From contig JAEUJT010000003.1 in assembly GCA_016793525.1 (NCBI GenBank), positions 1-15,176 on the forward strand: a stretch of 15,176 bases of DNA, in the 5' to 3' direction. The position numbers were made by a program, and so were the translations under genes. This DNA is from Archangium sp. GTDB taxonomy: Bacteria > Myxococcota > Myxococcia > Myxococcales > Myxococcaceae. Within the stretch, counting starts at the first letter, position 1. Each line of letters opens with the position of its first letter. The notes beneath the pieces were generated by a model, which was given only the letters and a program-made list of their open reading frames with translations, made no database searches and was not told where the DNA came from. This document shows positions 1 through 6,861 of the stretch, piece by piece.

Positions 1-1
1 C

Positions 2-1891
2 CTTCAGAAAATTCAGGAGTACACGACGCCCGCCAACGGCTCGATTCGCCCCCCGCCCCCGACCGATGGCTTTCTCGTCTACTCGAAGACCACCGACACG
101 AAGTCGTGGCGAGACGGCGGCGCCATCTTCGACGACCCAGACCCGAACATCACGGTGCGCTTCTCATCGCTGGTCTCGGGGACCTCCAATCTCCACTCGG
201 CCGGGTGGAAAGCGGCGTACTGGAGCTCGACCTTCTGGAACTGGCTGTTGGCGCAGAACAAGGGCAGCACCCCTCCGGGCAACGGAGCGCCGGTCATCAC
301 CACCGCCACGCCACTGACGCCAGTCGCCGGCACGGTGACCACGTCGCCCGTCACCGCCATCGACCCCGAGGGTCAGACCATCACCATGAGCTTCGATGCA
401 GGCACGGCCACCTTCGTGACCTTCGCGTCTGACGGTGGGAGCGGCCTGCTGACCTTGGCCCCAACGGCGGCGAACGTCGGCTCGTACACGGTGAGCATCA
501 CCGCGCGTGACTCGCTCGGCGTCTCCTCGACCAAGGCGGTGGCCATCGCCGTCACCGCCCCGCCAGCCGCCATGGGTTCGGCGCTCATCGACTTCGGGCG
601 TCAGACGTCGACCACACCTGGCGCCACCAACGTCTCATTCAACACGGCCACCACGTTGGTGGACGGCGCCGGCGCCTCGCTGGGCATCACCCTGCTTCCC
701 CAGGGCTTCAACTCGACGAAGTACGACGACGGCACCCAAAACGCTGCGGCCGCCCTCCAGCTGCCCGCCACGGCCACGCGAGACACGATGATCGCCGACC
801 CGAGCGCGCTGCCGCACCTCACCTTCTCTGGGCTCACCGTCGGCCGGCCCTACCAGCTCGGGTTCTTCGCCTCGCGCCTCGGAGCGCCGACACAGTTCCC
901 CACCCAGTACCAGGTGCAGGGCGCCACGACCCAGACCACCTCGCTGGTGGTCAATGGAAACACGGCGCTGATGCCCACCGTCGAGGTCGCGCCCGATGCC
1001 GCAGGCACCATTCGCGTCTTCATCACCTCGCTCGACGGCACCCAGGGGTTGTTGGGCGCGCTGCGCCTGACGTGGGGCACCGCGCCGCCGCCGCCAACCT
1101 CCCAGCCTCCGGTCTTCGGGCCCCTCGCGCCGGTGCAGTTGGCTGCCAACCAGGTGCTGCCTGTCACCCTCACCGCGACCGACCCCGACGTGGGTGACAC
1201 CGTCACCTTCAGCCTTCAGACGCCGTCGAGCTTCGCCACCATCGCTGGCACGACGCTGACGCTGGCGCCCACCATGGCCGACACCGGCACGACGACGCTC
1301 ACGGTCGTCGCCACCGACAGCCAGGGGCTCTCGACGCCAGCCACACTCGACGTCACCGTTGGCGTTCGAGTCTTCGTCGACTTGGGTAGCCAATACGACC
1401 AGACGCTCGACGCGGGAACGGTGTGGAACAACGTCACCACCAACACGACCCGCACGCTGGTCGACGTGGCCGGCGTGGCCACCGGGTTGACGCTGACCAC
1501 CTCAGGCTTCTTGAGCTCGAAAATAACCAACGGCCAGGCCATCACGAGTGGCGCGGCGGCGGGCATTCCTCCGTCGGCGGCGAGAGACGCGATGATTGGC
1601 CCAGCGACACCAGCGGCCAGGGTGCTGCTCTCTGGTCTCACGCCGGGCAAGACCTACACACTGCGGCTCTTCTCGTCGGGCCCTGCAACGGCCGCGGTGG
1701 CCAGCTCGCGCTATACGGTGGTGGGCGCGACGTCGTCGTGGGCCGACCTCACGGCCAACAGCAATACCTCGAACGTGGTGGCGTTTTCGGTGCAACCGAG
1801 CGCCACCGGGACGCTCGAGATTCTGCTCGGCCTGGGAGCGACCAACACCAGCGGCTCGGCGACGCTGGGCGTGGTGATGCTCGAACAGTAG
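2..1891 (+). CDS. Secreted modular protein, 5'-truncated: probable alpha/beta-hydrolase C-terminus plus two Ig/jelly-roll units
   Basis: The frame is open from base 2 to the TAG at 1889-1891, so the true start lies left of the window; the first internal ATG (155) falls in the middle of a domain. The first ~85 residues end in HSAGWKAAY...WNWLLAQ (His at 194-196). This resembles the end of polyhydroxybutyrate-depolymerase/prolyl-oligopeptidase-like hydrolases, where the catalytic His precedes a W-x-x-AY...WLL.Q helix. It is followed by an Ig/cadherin-like domain (about 281-560, with a DPEG motif and a GSYTVSITARDS strand), a jelly-roll-like module (about 575-1080, starting LIDFG), a second Ig-like domain (about 1105-1360, with DPDVGD) and a second module (about 1366-1888, starting FVDLG). 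Composition is rich in Thr, Ala, Ser and Gly, with almost no Cys, as in extracellular adhesion or binding regions. The hydrolase assignment rests only on the short tail; the modular secreted nature is firmer. The binding target is unknown. Confidence 0.7.
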   Translation, partial: LQKIQEYTTPANGSIRPPPPTDGFLVYSKTTDTKSWRDGGAIFDDPDPNITVRFSSLVSGTSNLHSAGWKAAYWSSTFWNWLLAQNKGSTPPGNGAPVITTATPLTPVAGTVTTSPVTAIDPEGQTITMSFDAGTATFVTFASDGGSGLLTLAPTAANVGSYTVSITARDSLGVSSTKAVAIAVTAPPAAMGSALIDFGRQTSTTPGATNVSFNTATTLVDGAGASLGITLLPQGFNSTKYDDGTQNAAAALQLPATATRDTMIADPSALPHLTFSGLTVGRPYQLGFFASRLGAPTQFPTQYQVQGATTQTTSLVVNGNTALMPTVEVAPDAAGTIRVFITSLDGTQGLLGALRLTWGTAPPPPTSQPPVFGPLAPVQLAANQVLPVTLTATDPDVGDTVTFSLQTPSSFATIAGTTLTLAPTMADTGTTTLTVVATDSQGLSTPATLDVTVGVRVFVDLGSQYDQTLDAGTVWNNVTTNTTRTLVDVAGVATGLTLTTSGFLSSKITNGQAITSGAAAGIPPSAARDAMIGPATPAARVLLSGLTPGKTYTLRLFSSGPATAAVASSRYTVVGATSSWADLTANSNTSNVVAFSVQPSATGTLEILLGLGATNTSGSATLGVVMLEQ

Positions 1892-1950
1892 AGGCGCGCC
1901 GCAGCTGCATCGTACGCACAACCGGAATGACTGTCAGTGGCGCGCGCTAA

Positions 1951-1954
1951 GAGG
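1951..1954 (+). promoter_or_regulatory. Ribosome binding site of radA
   Basis: GAGG lies 5 nt before the ATG at 1960 and supports that start. Only 68 bp separate the upstream stop codon from this ATG, and no clear promoter is visible there. Confidence 0.5.
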
Positions 1955-1959
1955 CGTGC

Positions 1960-3324
1960 ATGGCCAAAACGAAGACGCACTTCACCTGCCAGTCGTGTGG
2001 CCACCAGGCGCCGAAGTGGCTGGGCAAGTGTCCCGAGTGCGGCACGTGGGGCTCCCTCGTCGAAGAAGTCGAGCTGAGCGACGCGGCGCAGAGTCGTCCC
2101 GCGTGGGGCGCGGCCACCGGGCAGGCGAAACCGGTGCTGCTCAAAGATGTCACCGGCACCCACGAGGCGCGCTGGCCCACCGGCATCGCCGAGCTCGACC
2201 GGGTGCTGGGCGGAGGCGTCGTGCACGGCAGCTTGGTGCTCATCGGCGGTGACCCGGGCATCGGCAAATCGACCTTGTTGTTGATGGCCGTCGACACGCT
2301 CTCCGTCGACCGGCCAGCCCTCTACGTCTCGGGTGAAGAGTCGCTTCGGCAAACTCGTATGCGCGCTGACAGACTTGGCGTGAGCAGCCCTCAGCTGCAC
2401 CTCTTCGCGGAGACCGACCTCGAGAAGGTGCTCAACGCGGCCGAGAAGTTGGCTCCGGCGGCGCTGGTCATCGACTCGATTCAGACCATGTATTTGCCCG
2501 AGCTCGGCAGCGCGCCAGGCAGTGTGGGTCAGGTGAGGGAGTGCGCGGGCCGGTTGATGTCGTACGCAAAAAAGACCGGCGTCCCCACCTTCCTCGTCGG
2601 CCACGTGACGAAAGACGGCGCCATCGCCGGGCCGCGCGTGTTGGAGCACATGGTCGACACGGTGCTGTATTTCGAGGGCGAACGTGGGCACCCGTTTCGG
2701 CTCCTCCGGGCGCACAAGAACCGCTTCGGCAGCACGAATGAAATCGGGGTCTTCGAAATGAAGGGCGCGGGGTTGATGCAAGTACCTGATCCATCAGCGC
2801 TTTTCCTCGCTGAGCGACCCAAAGGCGCCTCCGGGAGCGTGGTGACCTCCACTGTCAACGGCACGCGACCCATTCTGGTCGAAGTGCAGGCGCTGGTCGC
2901 ACCAACTGGCTACGGCACCGCGCGGCGCACGGCCATGGGCGTCGACTCGAACCGGGTGGCGCTCCTCGCGGCGGTGCTGGAGCGGAAAGAGGGCATTCAG
3001 CTCATGGGCTGCGACATCTTCGTCAACGTCGCCGGCGGCATGGAGCTCTCAGAGCCCGCGAGCGACCTGGCGGTTGCGTGCGCCCTGGTATCGAGCTTGA
3101 GCAACAAGCCCATCTCGCCGCATACGTTGGTGCTGGGTGAAGTTGGGCTCGCGGGTGAGGTACGCGCGGTGTCTCAAATCGAGCCCCGCCTGGTCGAAGC
3201 CGCGAAGATGGGGTTTCGGCGCGTGGTGATGCCCAAGAGCAGCGCCAAGCGCTTGGAACCCATGAAGCTCCAGGTCATCGGCGTCGACTCCCTGGGCGAG
3301 GCCCTGGCGGTGATGTCTGATTGA
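1960..3324 (+). CDS. radA: DNA repair protein RadA (Sms), branch-migration ATPase
   Basis: The 454-aa product has the full, usual RadA/Sms length and layout. An N-terminal zinc finger carries C10-x2-C13 and C24-x2-C27. The RecA-like ATPase core has Walker A GDPGIGKST (97-105) and a Walker B strand LVIDSIQT (169-176). The RadA-specific KNRFG motif is at 253-257, and a Lon-protease-like C-terminal domain (about 290-454) contains VNVAGGMELSEPASDLA. RadA is a cytoplasmic, RecA-like enzyme that drives branch migration and processing of recombination intermediates during repair; the KNRFG motif is needed for this. The start at 1960 is fixed by the canonical MAKTKTHFTCQSCG opening and the GAGG ribosome site. 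The gene appears monocistronic. No domain is missing and codon use matches its neighbours. Confidence 0.97.
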   Translation: MAKTKTHFTCQSCGHQAPKWLGKCPECGTWGSLVEEVELSDAAQSRPAWGAATGQAKPVLLKDVTGTHEARWPTGIAELDRVLGGGVVHGSLVLIGGDPGIGKSTLLLMAVDTLSVDRPALYVSGEESLRQTRMRADRLGVSSPQLHLFAETDLEKVLNAAEKLAPAALVIDSIQTMYLPELGSAPGSVGQVRECAGRLMSYAKKTGVPTFLVGHVTKDGAIAGPRVLEHMVDTVLYFEGERGHPFRLLRAHKNRFGSTNEIGVFEMKGAGLMQVPDPSALFLAERPKGASGSVVTSTVNGTRPILVEVQALVAPTGYGTARRTAMGVDSNRVALLAAVLERKEGIQLMGCDIFVNVAGGMELSEPASDLAVACALVSSLSNKPISPHTLVLGEVGLAGEVRAVSQIEPRLVEAAKMGFRRVVMPKSSAKRLEPMKLQVIGVDSLGEALAVMSD

Positions 3325-3330
3325 TTTTTT

Positions 3331-3352
3331 CACGGTGGAAACACGGTGGAAA
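3331..3352 (+). repeat. Tandem 11-bp direct repeat
   Basis: CACGGTGGAAA occurs twice, head to tail and without a mismatch (3331-3341 and 3342-3352), starting 6 nt after the radA stop codon. Confidence 0.85.
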
Positions 3353-3359
3353 ACCGTGT
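3341..3359. other. Perfect 7-bp stem hairpin after radA
   Basis: ACACGGT (3341-3347) and ACCGTGT (3353-3359) are exact inverted repeats around the loop GGAAA. No T-run follows on the plus strand; the T6 run lies before the hairpin at 3325-3330. It is therefore not a standard intrinsic terminator. It could be a 3'-end-stabilising hairpin for the radA mRNA or a protein-binding site. Confidence 0.45.
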
Positions 3360-3598
3360 GGGGAACTTTCGCCACAGCGCTGGCACATGTGCACAAGTCG
3401 CAGTGCGTCAACCGACATGTGGGTACCTGTGGACGTTGGGTGGTTTTCTCCACACCCTCATTTTCGTCAAGTTCATGACTTCGTTCGGCTTTTCAGTTTT
3501 CACACAGAGAAACCGCCACTACGTCTACTGCTGTTTGATTTACCTTCATTCTACACAGTCGTCCGTCGAAGGGCGGCACGTAGGTCGCACGGCTTTCG

Positions 3599-5848
3599 AT
3601 GATGAGGCCAAAAGTGACACACTCGTGGCACGTGAGGCGAGCGGCTCCATGGGTGGTGCTGGGCCTCCTCATCGGCGCTGGGTGCCGTGATTCGTCGCTG
3701 ACGCCGTCACTGAGCGCACTGCGGCTGACGCCCGAGGTGGTTGACGTGGGGGCCCTCTACGTCGGAGGCCCTCGCCGCGAAGCCACCTTCACCGTCATCA
3801 ACGAAGGCCGCACCACGCTGCGCCTCACCTGGCAGCTGCCCGAGGGGCCGTTCGAAGTGGTGGATCCACCGGCGCAGGTCAGCACGGGGGAGACGCCCGT
3901 TTCAGTTCGCTTCGCGCCCACCGTCGCGGGGCGGGTGACACGAACGGTGACGGTGACGACCGATGAAGGTGCCGAGGTCTCCGTGACGTTGGAGGGCGCG
4001 GCGCGCGAAGCACCTGGCTGCGAGGTGACTGGCCCCTGCACCGAGGCCCATTTCGATGTGGTGCGCGAGGCGTGTGTCGAGACCCTGCTGACCGACGGCA
4101 CCAGCTGCGCGTCGGGTTCGAAGTGCGTCCCCGTGGCCACCTGCCAAGCCGGGCGTTGCATCGGCCCTGAGAAGGTGTGCGACGACGGCAATGCCTGCAC
4201 CGTCGATGTGTGCTCCGCCGAGACGGGGTGTGAATTTCTCCCTCGGCCGCCGTGCCCCGGTGACGGCGCGTGCCTGGTGGGCGTGTGCAACCCAGCGTCG
4301 GGCTGCGGCATGGCCCCGGCTGAAGACGGCGTGACGTGTGGCGCCCTGCAGACCTGCCAGGCGGCGCAGATTTGCGTGTCGGGGCAGTGTGTGGTGCGCG
4401 ACCCGCCCGAAGGGTACCTCTGCGCGGAGGCGTCGCCGTGCCAGGGCGAAGGCCGCTGCGTCGCCGACACGTGCGTGTACACCACCCCGAAGCAGCCGCT
4501 CGCTCCCCGCTGGAGCTACGACAGCCTGGCCACCGCCAACCCCGACGCAGGGCTGGCCGCGCGGCAGTTTCACGACTTCGTGCTCGAGTCGTCTGGAGCC
4601 GTCACGTTGGGCAGCTTCTTTCAGTCGTCGGTGTACCTGCGCGCCAACACCGGAGCGGCCCGCTACGCCCCCCTCGGGCCCTCACGGCGGTGCATCTTGT
4701 GGAACGGGCGGCTGGTGTGCGCCGACTACCCCTCCGCGCCCAACGGCCGCGTCACCGCGCTCGACCTCGCCACCGGCGCGACGGTGTGGACCTTCGACAT
4801 TCGCTCGGTGCGGCCCGACTTCTTGGCCGTGACGTCGCAGATTTTCCTCGCCCGGCTGGTGGTGCAGGCGAACGACAGACTGGCGGCCCTGTTCGAGGCG
4901 TACCCGGCGCCTCCGACGGGTCAGACGCTCAGCGGCCAGTGCCGACGCTACTTCCTCGCGGTGATGAACGCCCAGGGAGGCCACATCACCTCGATGGCCA
5001 TTGATGACCCAGTGCTCGAGGCCTGCAACCACCCGCACCCGTACGGCGTGGCGGCCGACGCGGCGGGCAACCTCTTCATCGCCTTCAGCCCCACCGAGAG
5101 CCAGCAGGCGCCCCTCAGGCCAGGGAGACCGACGCTGCTGCTGAGCTTCACCCGCGACGGCATCTTCCGCTGGAAGGTGACTGACACGTCGATGGTGGGC
5201 GGAGAGCTCGCCGTCGCCCGGGGGCTCCTCTACCCAGAGAATGGTGACGTGGTGCGCCTGGCCTCCACGGGGCAGCCGGCCTTCGCGGTGCCGCAGCCGC
5301 TGGGTCGCATCGTGGTGGCCGACAGCCGTTTCCTCCCCGCGCCGGTGGCCGGCCAGACGTCGATGCGCGGCTACGAAGCGGGGCAGCCCATGCTGTCGTG
5401 GACGCACCAGCTGCCGGGGCAGATGCGCTTCTGGTCCGACCAGCTGCGGCTCGCGTCGTGGGCCACCTCTCGCGGCGCCCAGACGGTGGCGCTCACCTTC
5501 ACCTACGACCTGACTGGGGTTGAGCCGTACACGCTGCACGCGATTCGGGTGCGCGACGGCAGCACCGCCTTCAGTTGCCCGGTGGCCATGACGCCGAGAA
5601 CCGCCCCTCAGCTGTTCGAAATCTCCAGCGGCGCGATGACGGTGATGGAAGGCGCGCTCGACGAAGCGGGAGAGCCCGGGTGCAGCAAATGTGACCCGCC
5701 CTTCGCCGGCAGCTCCGCGGCGTTTCATACCGTGCCGATGCCGGGCATCACGGCGGCCATGGAGCCGTGGGTCGGCACCTTCGGCGGCGCCGGCCATGAC
5801 CACCGCGAAGAGGTCATCACCACCACGCCGGGCAACGCGTCGAACTGA
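3599..5848 (+). CDS. Putative lipoprotein: ASH-like domain, Cys-rich region, propeller-like domain
   Basis: The 749-aa product begins with a positively charged segment and a hydrophobic stretch ending LLIGAGC, with Cys29 as the likely lipidation site; Gly at -3 is slightly atypical. Residues ~45-135 resemble the ASH/choice-of-anchor-D type beta-sandwich (VDVGALYVGG, TFTVINEG, VSVRFAPTVAG). Residues 141-292 are Cys-rich, with more than twenty cysteines in short repeats such as CDDGNACTVDVC. The rest (~300-749) looks like a PQQ/WD-type beta-propeller, the clearest blade being GRVTALDLATGATVWTFD at ~383-400. The protein probably sits in the outer membrane or periplasm. No catalytic residues are recognisable, so its function is unknown. 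A second in-frame ATG at 3602 is an equal candidate start, since no good ribosome site separates them. It ends 2 bp before the convergent acyltransferase gene. Confidence 0.85.
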   Translation: MMRPKVTHSWHVRRAAPWVVLGLLIGAGCRDSSLTPSLSALRLTPEVVDVGALYVGGPRREATFTVINEGRTTLRLTWQLPEGPFEVVDPPAQVSTGETPVSVRFAPTVAGRVTRTVTVTTDEGAEVSVTLEGAAREAPGCEVTGPCTEAHFDVVREACVETLLTDGTSCASGSKCVPVATCQAGRCIGPEKVCDDGNACTVDVCSAETGCEFLPRPPCPGDGACLVGVCNPASGCGMAPAEDGVTCGALQTCQAAQICVSGQCVVRDPPEGYLCAEASPCQGEGRCVADTCVYTTPKQPLAPRWSYDSLATANPDAGLAARQFHDFVLESSGAVTLGSFFQSSVYLRANTGAARYAPLGPSRRCILWNGRLVCADYPSAPNGRVTALDLATGATVWTFDIRSVRPDFLAVTSQIFLARLVVQANDRLAALFEAYPAPPTGQTLSGQCRRYFLAVMNAQGGHITSMAIDDPVLEACNHPHPYGVAADAAGNLFIAFSPTESQQAPLRPGRPTLLLSFTRDGIFRWKVTDTSMVGGELAVARGLLYPENGDVVRLASTGQPAFAVPQPLGRIVVADSRFLPAPVAGQTSMRGYEAGQPMLSWTHQLPGQMRFWSDQLRLASWATSRGAQTVALTFTYDLTGVEPYTLHAIRVRDGSTAFSCPVAMTPRTAPQLFEISSGAMTVMEGALDEAGEPGCSKCDPPFAGSSAAFHTVPMPGITAAMEPWVGTFGGAGHDHREEVITTTPGNASN

Positions 5849-5850
5849 GC

Positions 5851-6759
5851 CTACGGCGACGACGGAGGCGGGCTCTTCCACCGCCGGTGCATCCACACCC
5901 ACTGCTCGGGGTAGGCCCGAATGGCCGCTTCAATGCCGAGGGACAGGCGGGCGGTGAGGGTCTCCGAGGTGTCGGTGGCCTCGACCGCCACCTCGTGCAT
6001 GCGCAGCAGGTACTTCCCCGAGGGCGTGCGCTGGCAGAAGCCGAGCATCACCGCGGCGCCAGTGCGAAGCGCGAGGTCCGCGGCCGCCCGAGGGGTTTTG
6101 GCCGGCTTTCCAAAAAAGGGCACCCACAGCGACTGCACCGACGTGTCTTGGTCGATGAGCATGCCGAGAATCTCGCCGCCCTTGAGCGCGCGCAGCATGG
6201 CTTTGGCCGCGCCCTCGTGGCCCCGCCAGATGCCCTTCAGGTTGGCAGAGGCCCGAAAGCGCTCCACCAGGGCGGTCAACCCGGGGTCGCTCGTCTCCTT
6301 GGCGATGGTCTGGCAGGGGTAGCCGGCGAGGGCCACGCGGCGCGCCAGCAGCTCCCAGTTGCCGACGTGGCCGCTGATGAACAGCACCCCTTTTTTGCGA
6401 GCCAGAGCGGCGTCGAGGGCGCGTCGGTCTTCCGCTGGCCAGTCGATGAAGTCGTCGACCCGGGCGTCGAGCTGGCGCACGCAGACGAGCTCGAAGGCGC
6501 AGCGCCCGAGGTGTTGAAAGGTGGCGTGGATCAACTTCAACCGCTCCGCGTCAGACCAGTCGGGGAATGCCACCCGCGTCGATTCGAGTGCTTTGCGACG
6601 CTCCCCGAAGGCCAGCACGTACGCCAACCACCCGAAAAAACTGCCAATTTCGCGTGCCAACCCGATGGGCAGCAGCGCCAACACCCACGCCACCGCGGCG
6701 ATTGCGCGCGTGCGCACCGACCGTTTCACGCGCTTCCACAGCGGAGCCCGAGGCGTCAC
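5851..6759 (-). CDS. Lysophospholipid/Kdo2-lipid IVA-type acyltransferase (LpxL/HtrB family)
   Basis: The product has the hallmarks of late lipid A acyltransferases: an N-terminal membrane helix (~17-33), the catalytic H-x4-E motif in GHVGNWE (H131, E136), the IDQD segment (202-205) with PFFGKPA after it, and the C-terminal PEQWVWMHRRWK block (284-295). Such enzymes transfer an acyl chain from acyl-ACP to lipid A precursors or related lipids at the inner membrane. The exact acceptor cannot be told from sequence. I chose the GTG at 6757-6759 because AAGG lies 8 nt upstream and the resulting 302 aa matches the family. The frame extends to an ATG at 6852, but that start has no ribosome site, would add a non-conserved hydrophilic leader, and lies inside the palindrome at 6835-6854. 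It converges on the lipoprotein gene and diverges from the DUF4395 gene. Confidence 0.9.
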   Translation of the reverse strand: MTPRAPLWKRVKRSVRTRAIAAVAWVLALLPIGLAREIGSFFGWLAYVLAFGERRKALESTRVAFPDWSDAERLKLIHATFQHLGRCAFELVCVRQLDARVDDFIDWPAEDRRALDAALARKKGVLFISGHVGNWELLARRVALAGYPCQTIAKETSDPGLTALVERFRASANLKGIWRGHEGAAKAMLRALKGGEILGMLIDQDTSVQSLWVPFFGKPAKTPRAAADLALRTGAAVMLGFCQRTPSGKYLLRMHEVAVEATDTSETLTARLSLGIEAAIRAYPEQWVWMHRRWKSPPPSSP

Positions 6760-6815
6760 CGGCCACCGCCTTACAGCGCCGCCTCCCGCTTCGCCACGAG
6801 CAGACGCATCCGTTT

Positions 6816-6854
6816 TAACGGACAATGTCTGGTGTAACGGACAACTGTCCATTA
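6816..6854. promoter_or_regulatory. Operator-like element: repeated TAACGGACAA with a 20-bp palindrome
   Basis: TAACGGACAA occurs twice, 19 bp apart (6816-6825 and 6835-6844). The second copy pairs with TGTCCATTA (6846-6854) to form TAACGGACA-AC-TGTCCATTA, in which 8 of 9 arm positions are complementary. The first copy has a degenerate partner arm. Paired sites of this size are typical of dimeric repressors such as TetR-family proteins, but no regulator gene of that type is in the window. The element ends 7 nt before the ATG at 6862 and lies upstream of the divergent acyltransferase start, so it could control either gene or both. Confidence 0.6.
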
Positions 6855-6861
6855 CAGTGGA

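Larger units (their letters stand above)
3325..3598. other. A+T-richer intergenic region with DnaA-box-like words
   Basis: This 274-bp gap has no convincing gene; its open frames are short and use codons unlike the neighbours. A hand count of 3421-3540 gives 57 G/C in 120, well below the surrounding genes. It opens with six T's directly after the radA stop, then a tandem 11-mer and a hairpin. Words related to the DnaA box TTATCCACA are: TTCTCCACA at 3446-3454 (one mismatch), TTCTACACA at 3549-3557, TTCGCCACA at 3368-3376, TTCCCCACA on the minus strand at 3357-3365 (two mismatches each), and a weaker minus-strand word at 3428-3436. It must also contain the promoter of the lipoprotein gene at 3599, but I could not pick out a clear -35/-10 pair. 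Confidence 0.45.

Noticed and set aside
1892..1959. Short inverted repeats (GCGCGCC/GGCGCGC and ACTGTCAGT) before radA as terminator or operator
   Set aside because: Arms are short and low in complexity, with no T-run and no clear promoter; not distinguishable from background.
4682..5902. Minus-strand open frame of 406 codons under the lipoprotein
   Set aside because: Arg/His/Gly-rich with no recognisable domain; antisense shadow of the propeller-like region.
6771..6809. Minus-strand 12-codon ORF (MRLLVAKREAAL) ending at the acyltransferase ribosome site, a possible leader peptide
   Set aside because: Too short to support from composition, has no ribosome site of its own, and may arise by chance in the acyltransferase leader.
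6760..6852. N-terminal extension of the acyltransferase to the ATG at 6852
   Set aside because: No ribosome site, residues unlike the family N-terminus, and it would place coding sequence in the operator-like palindrome; the GTG at 6759 fits better.
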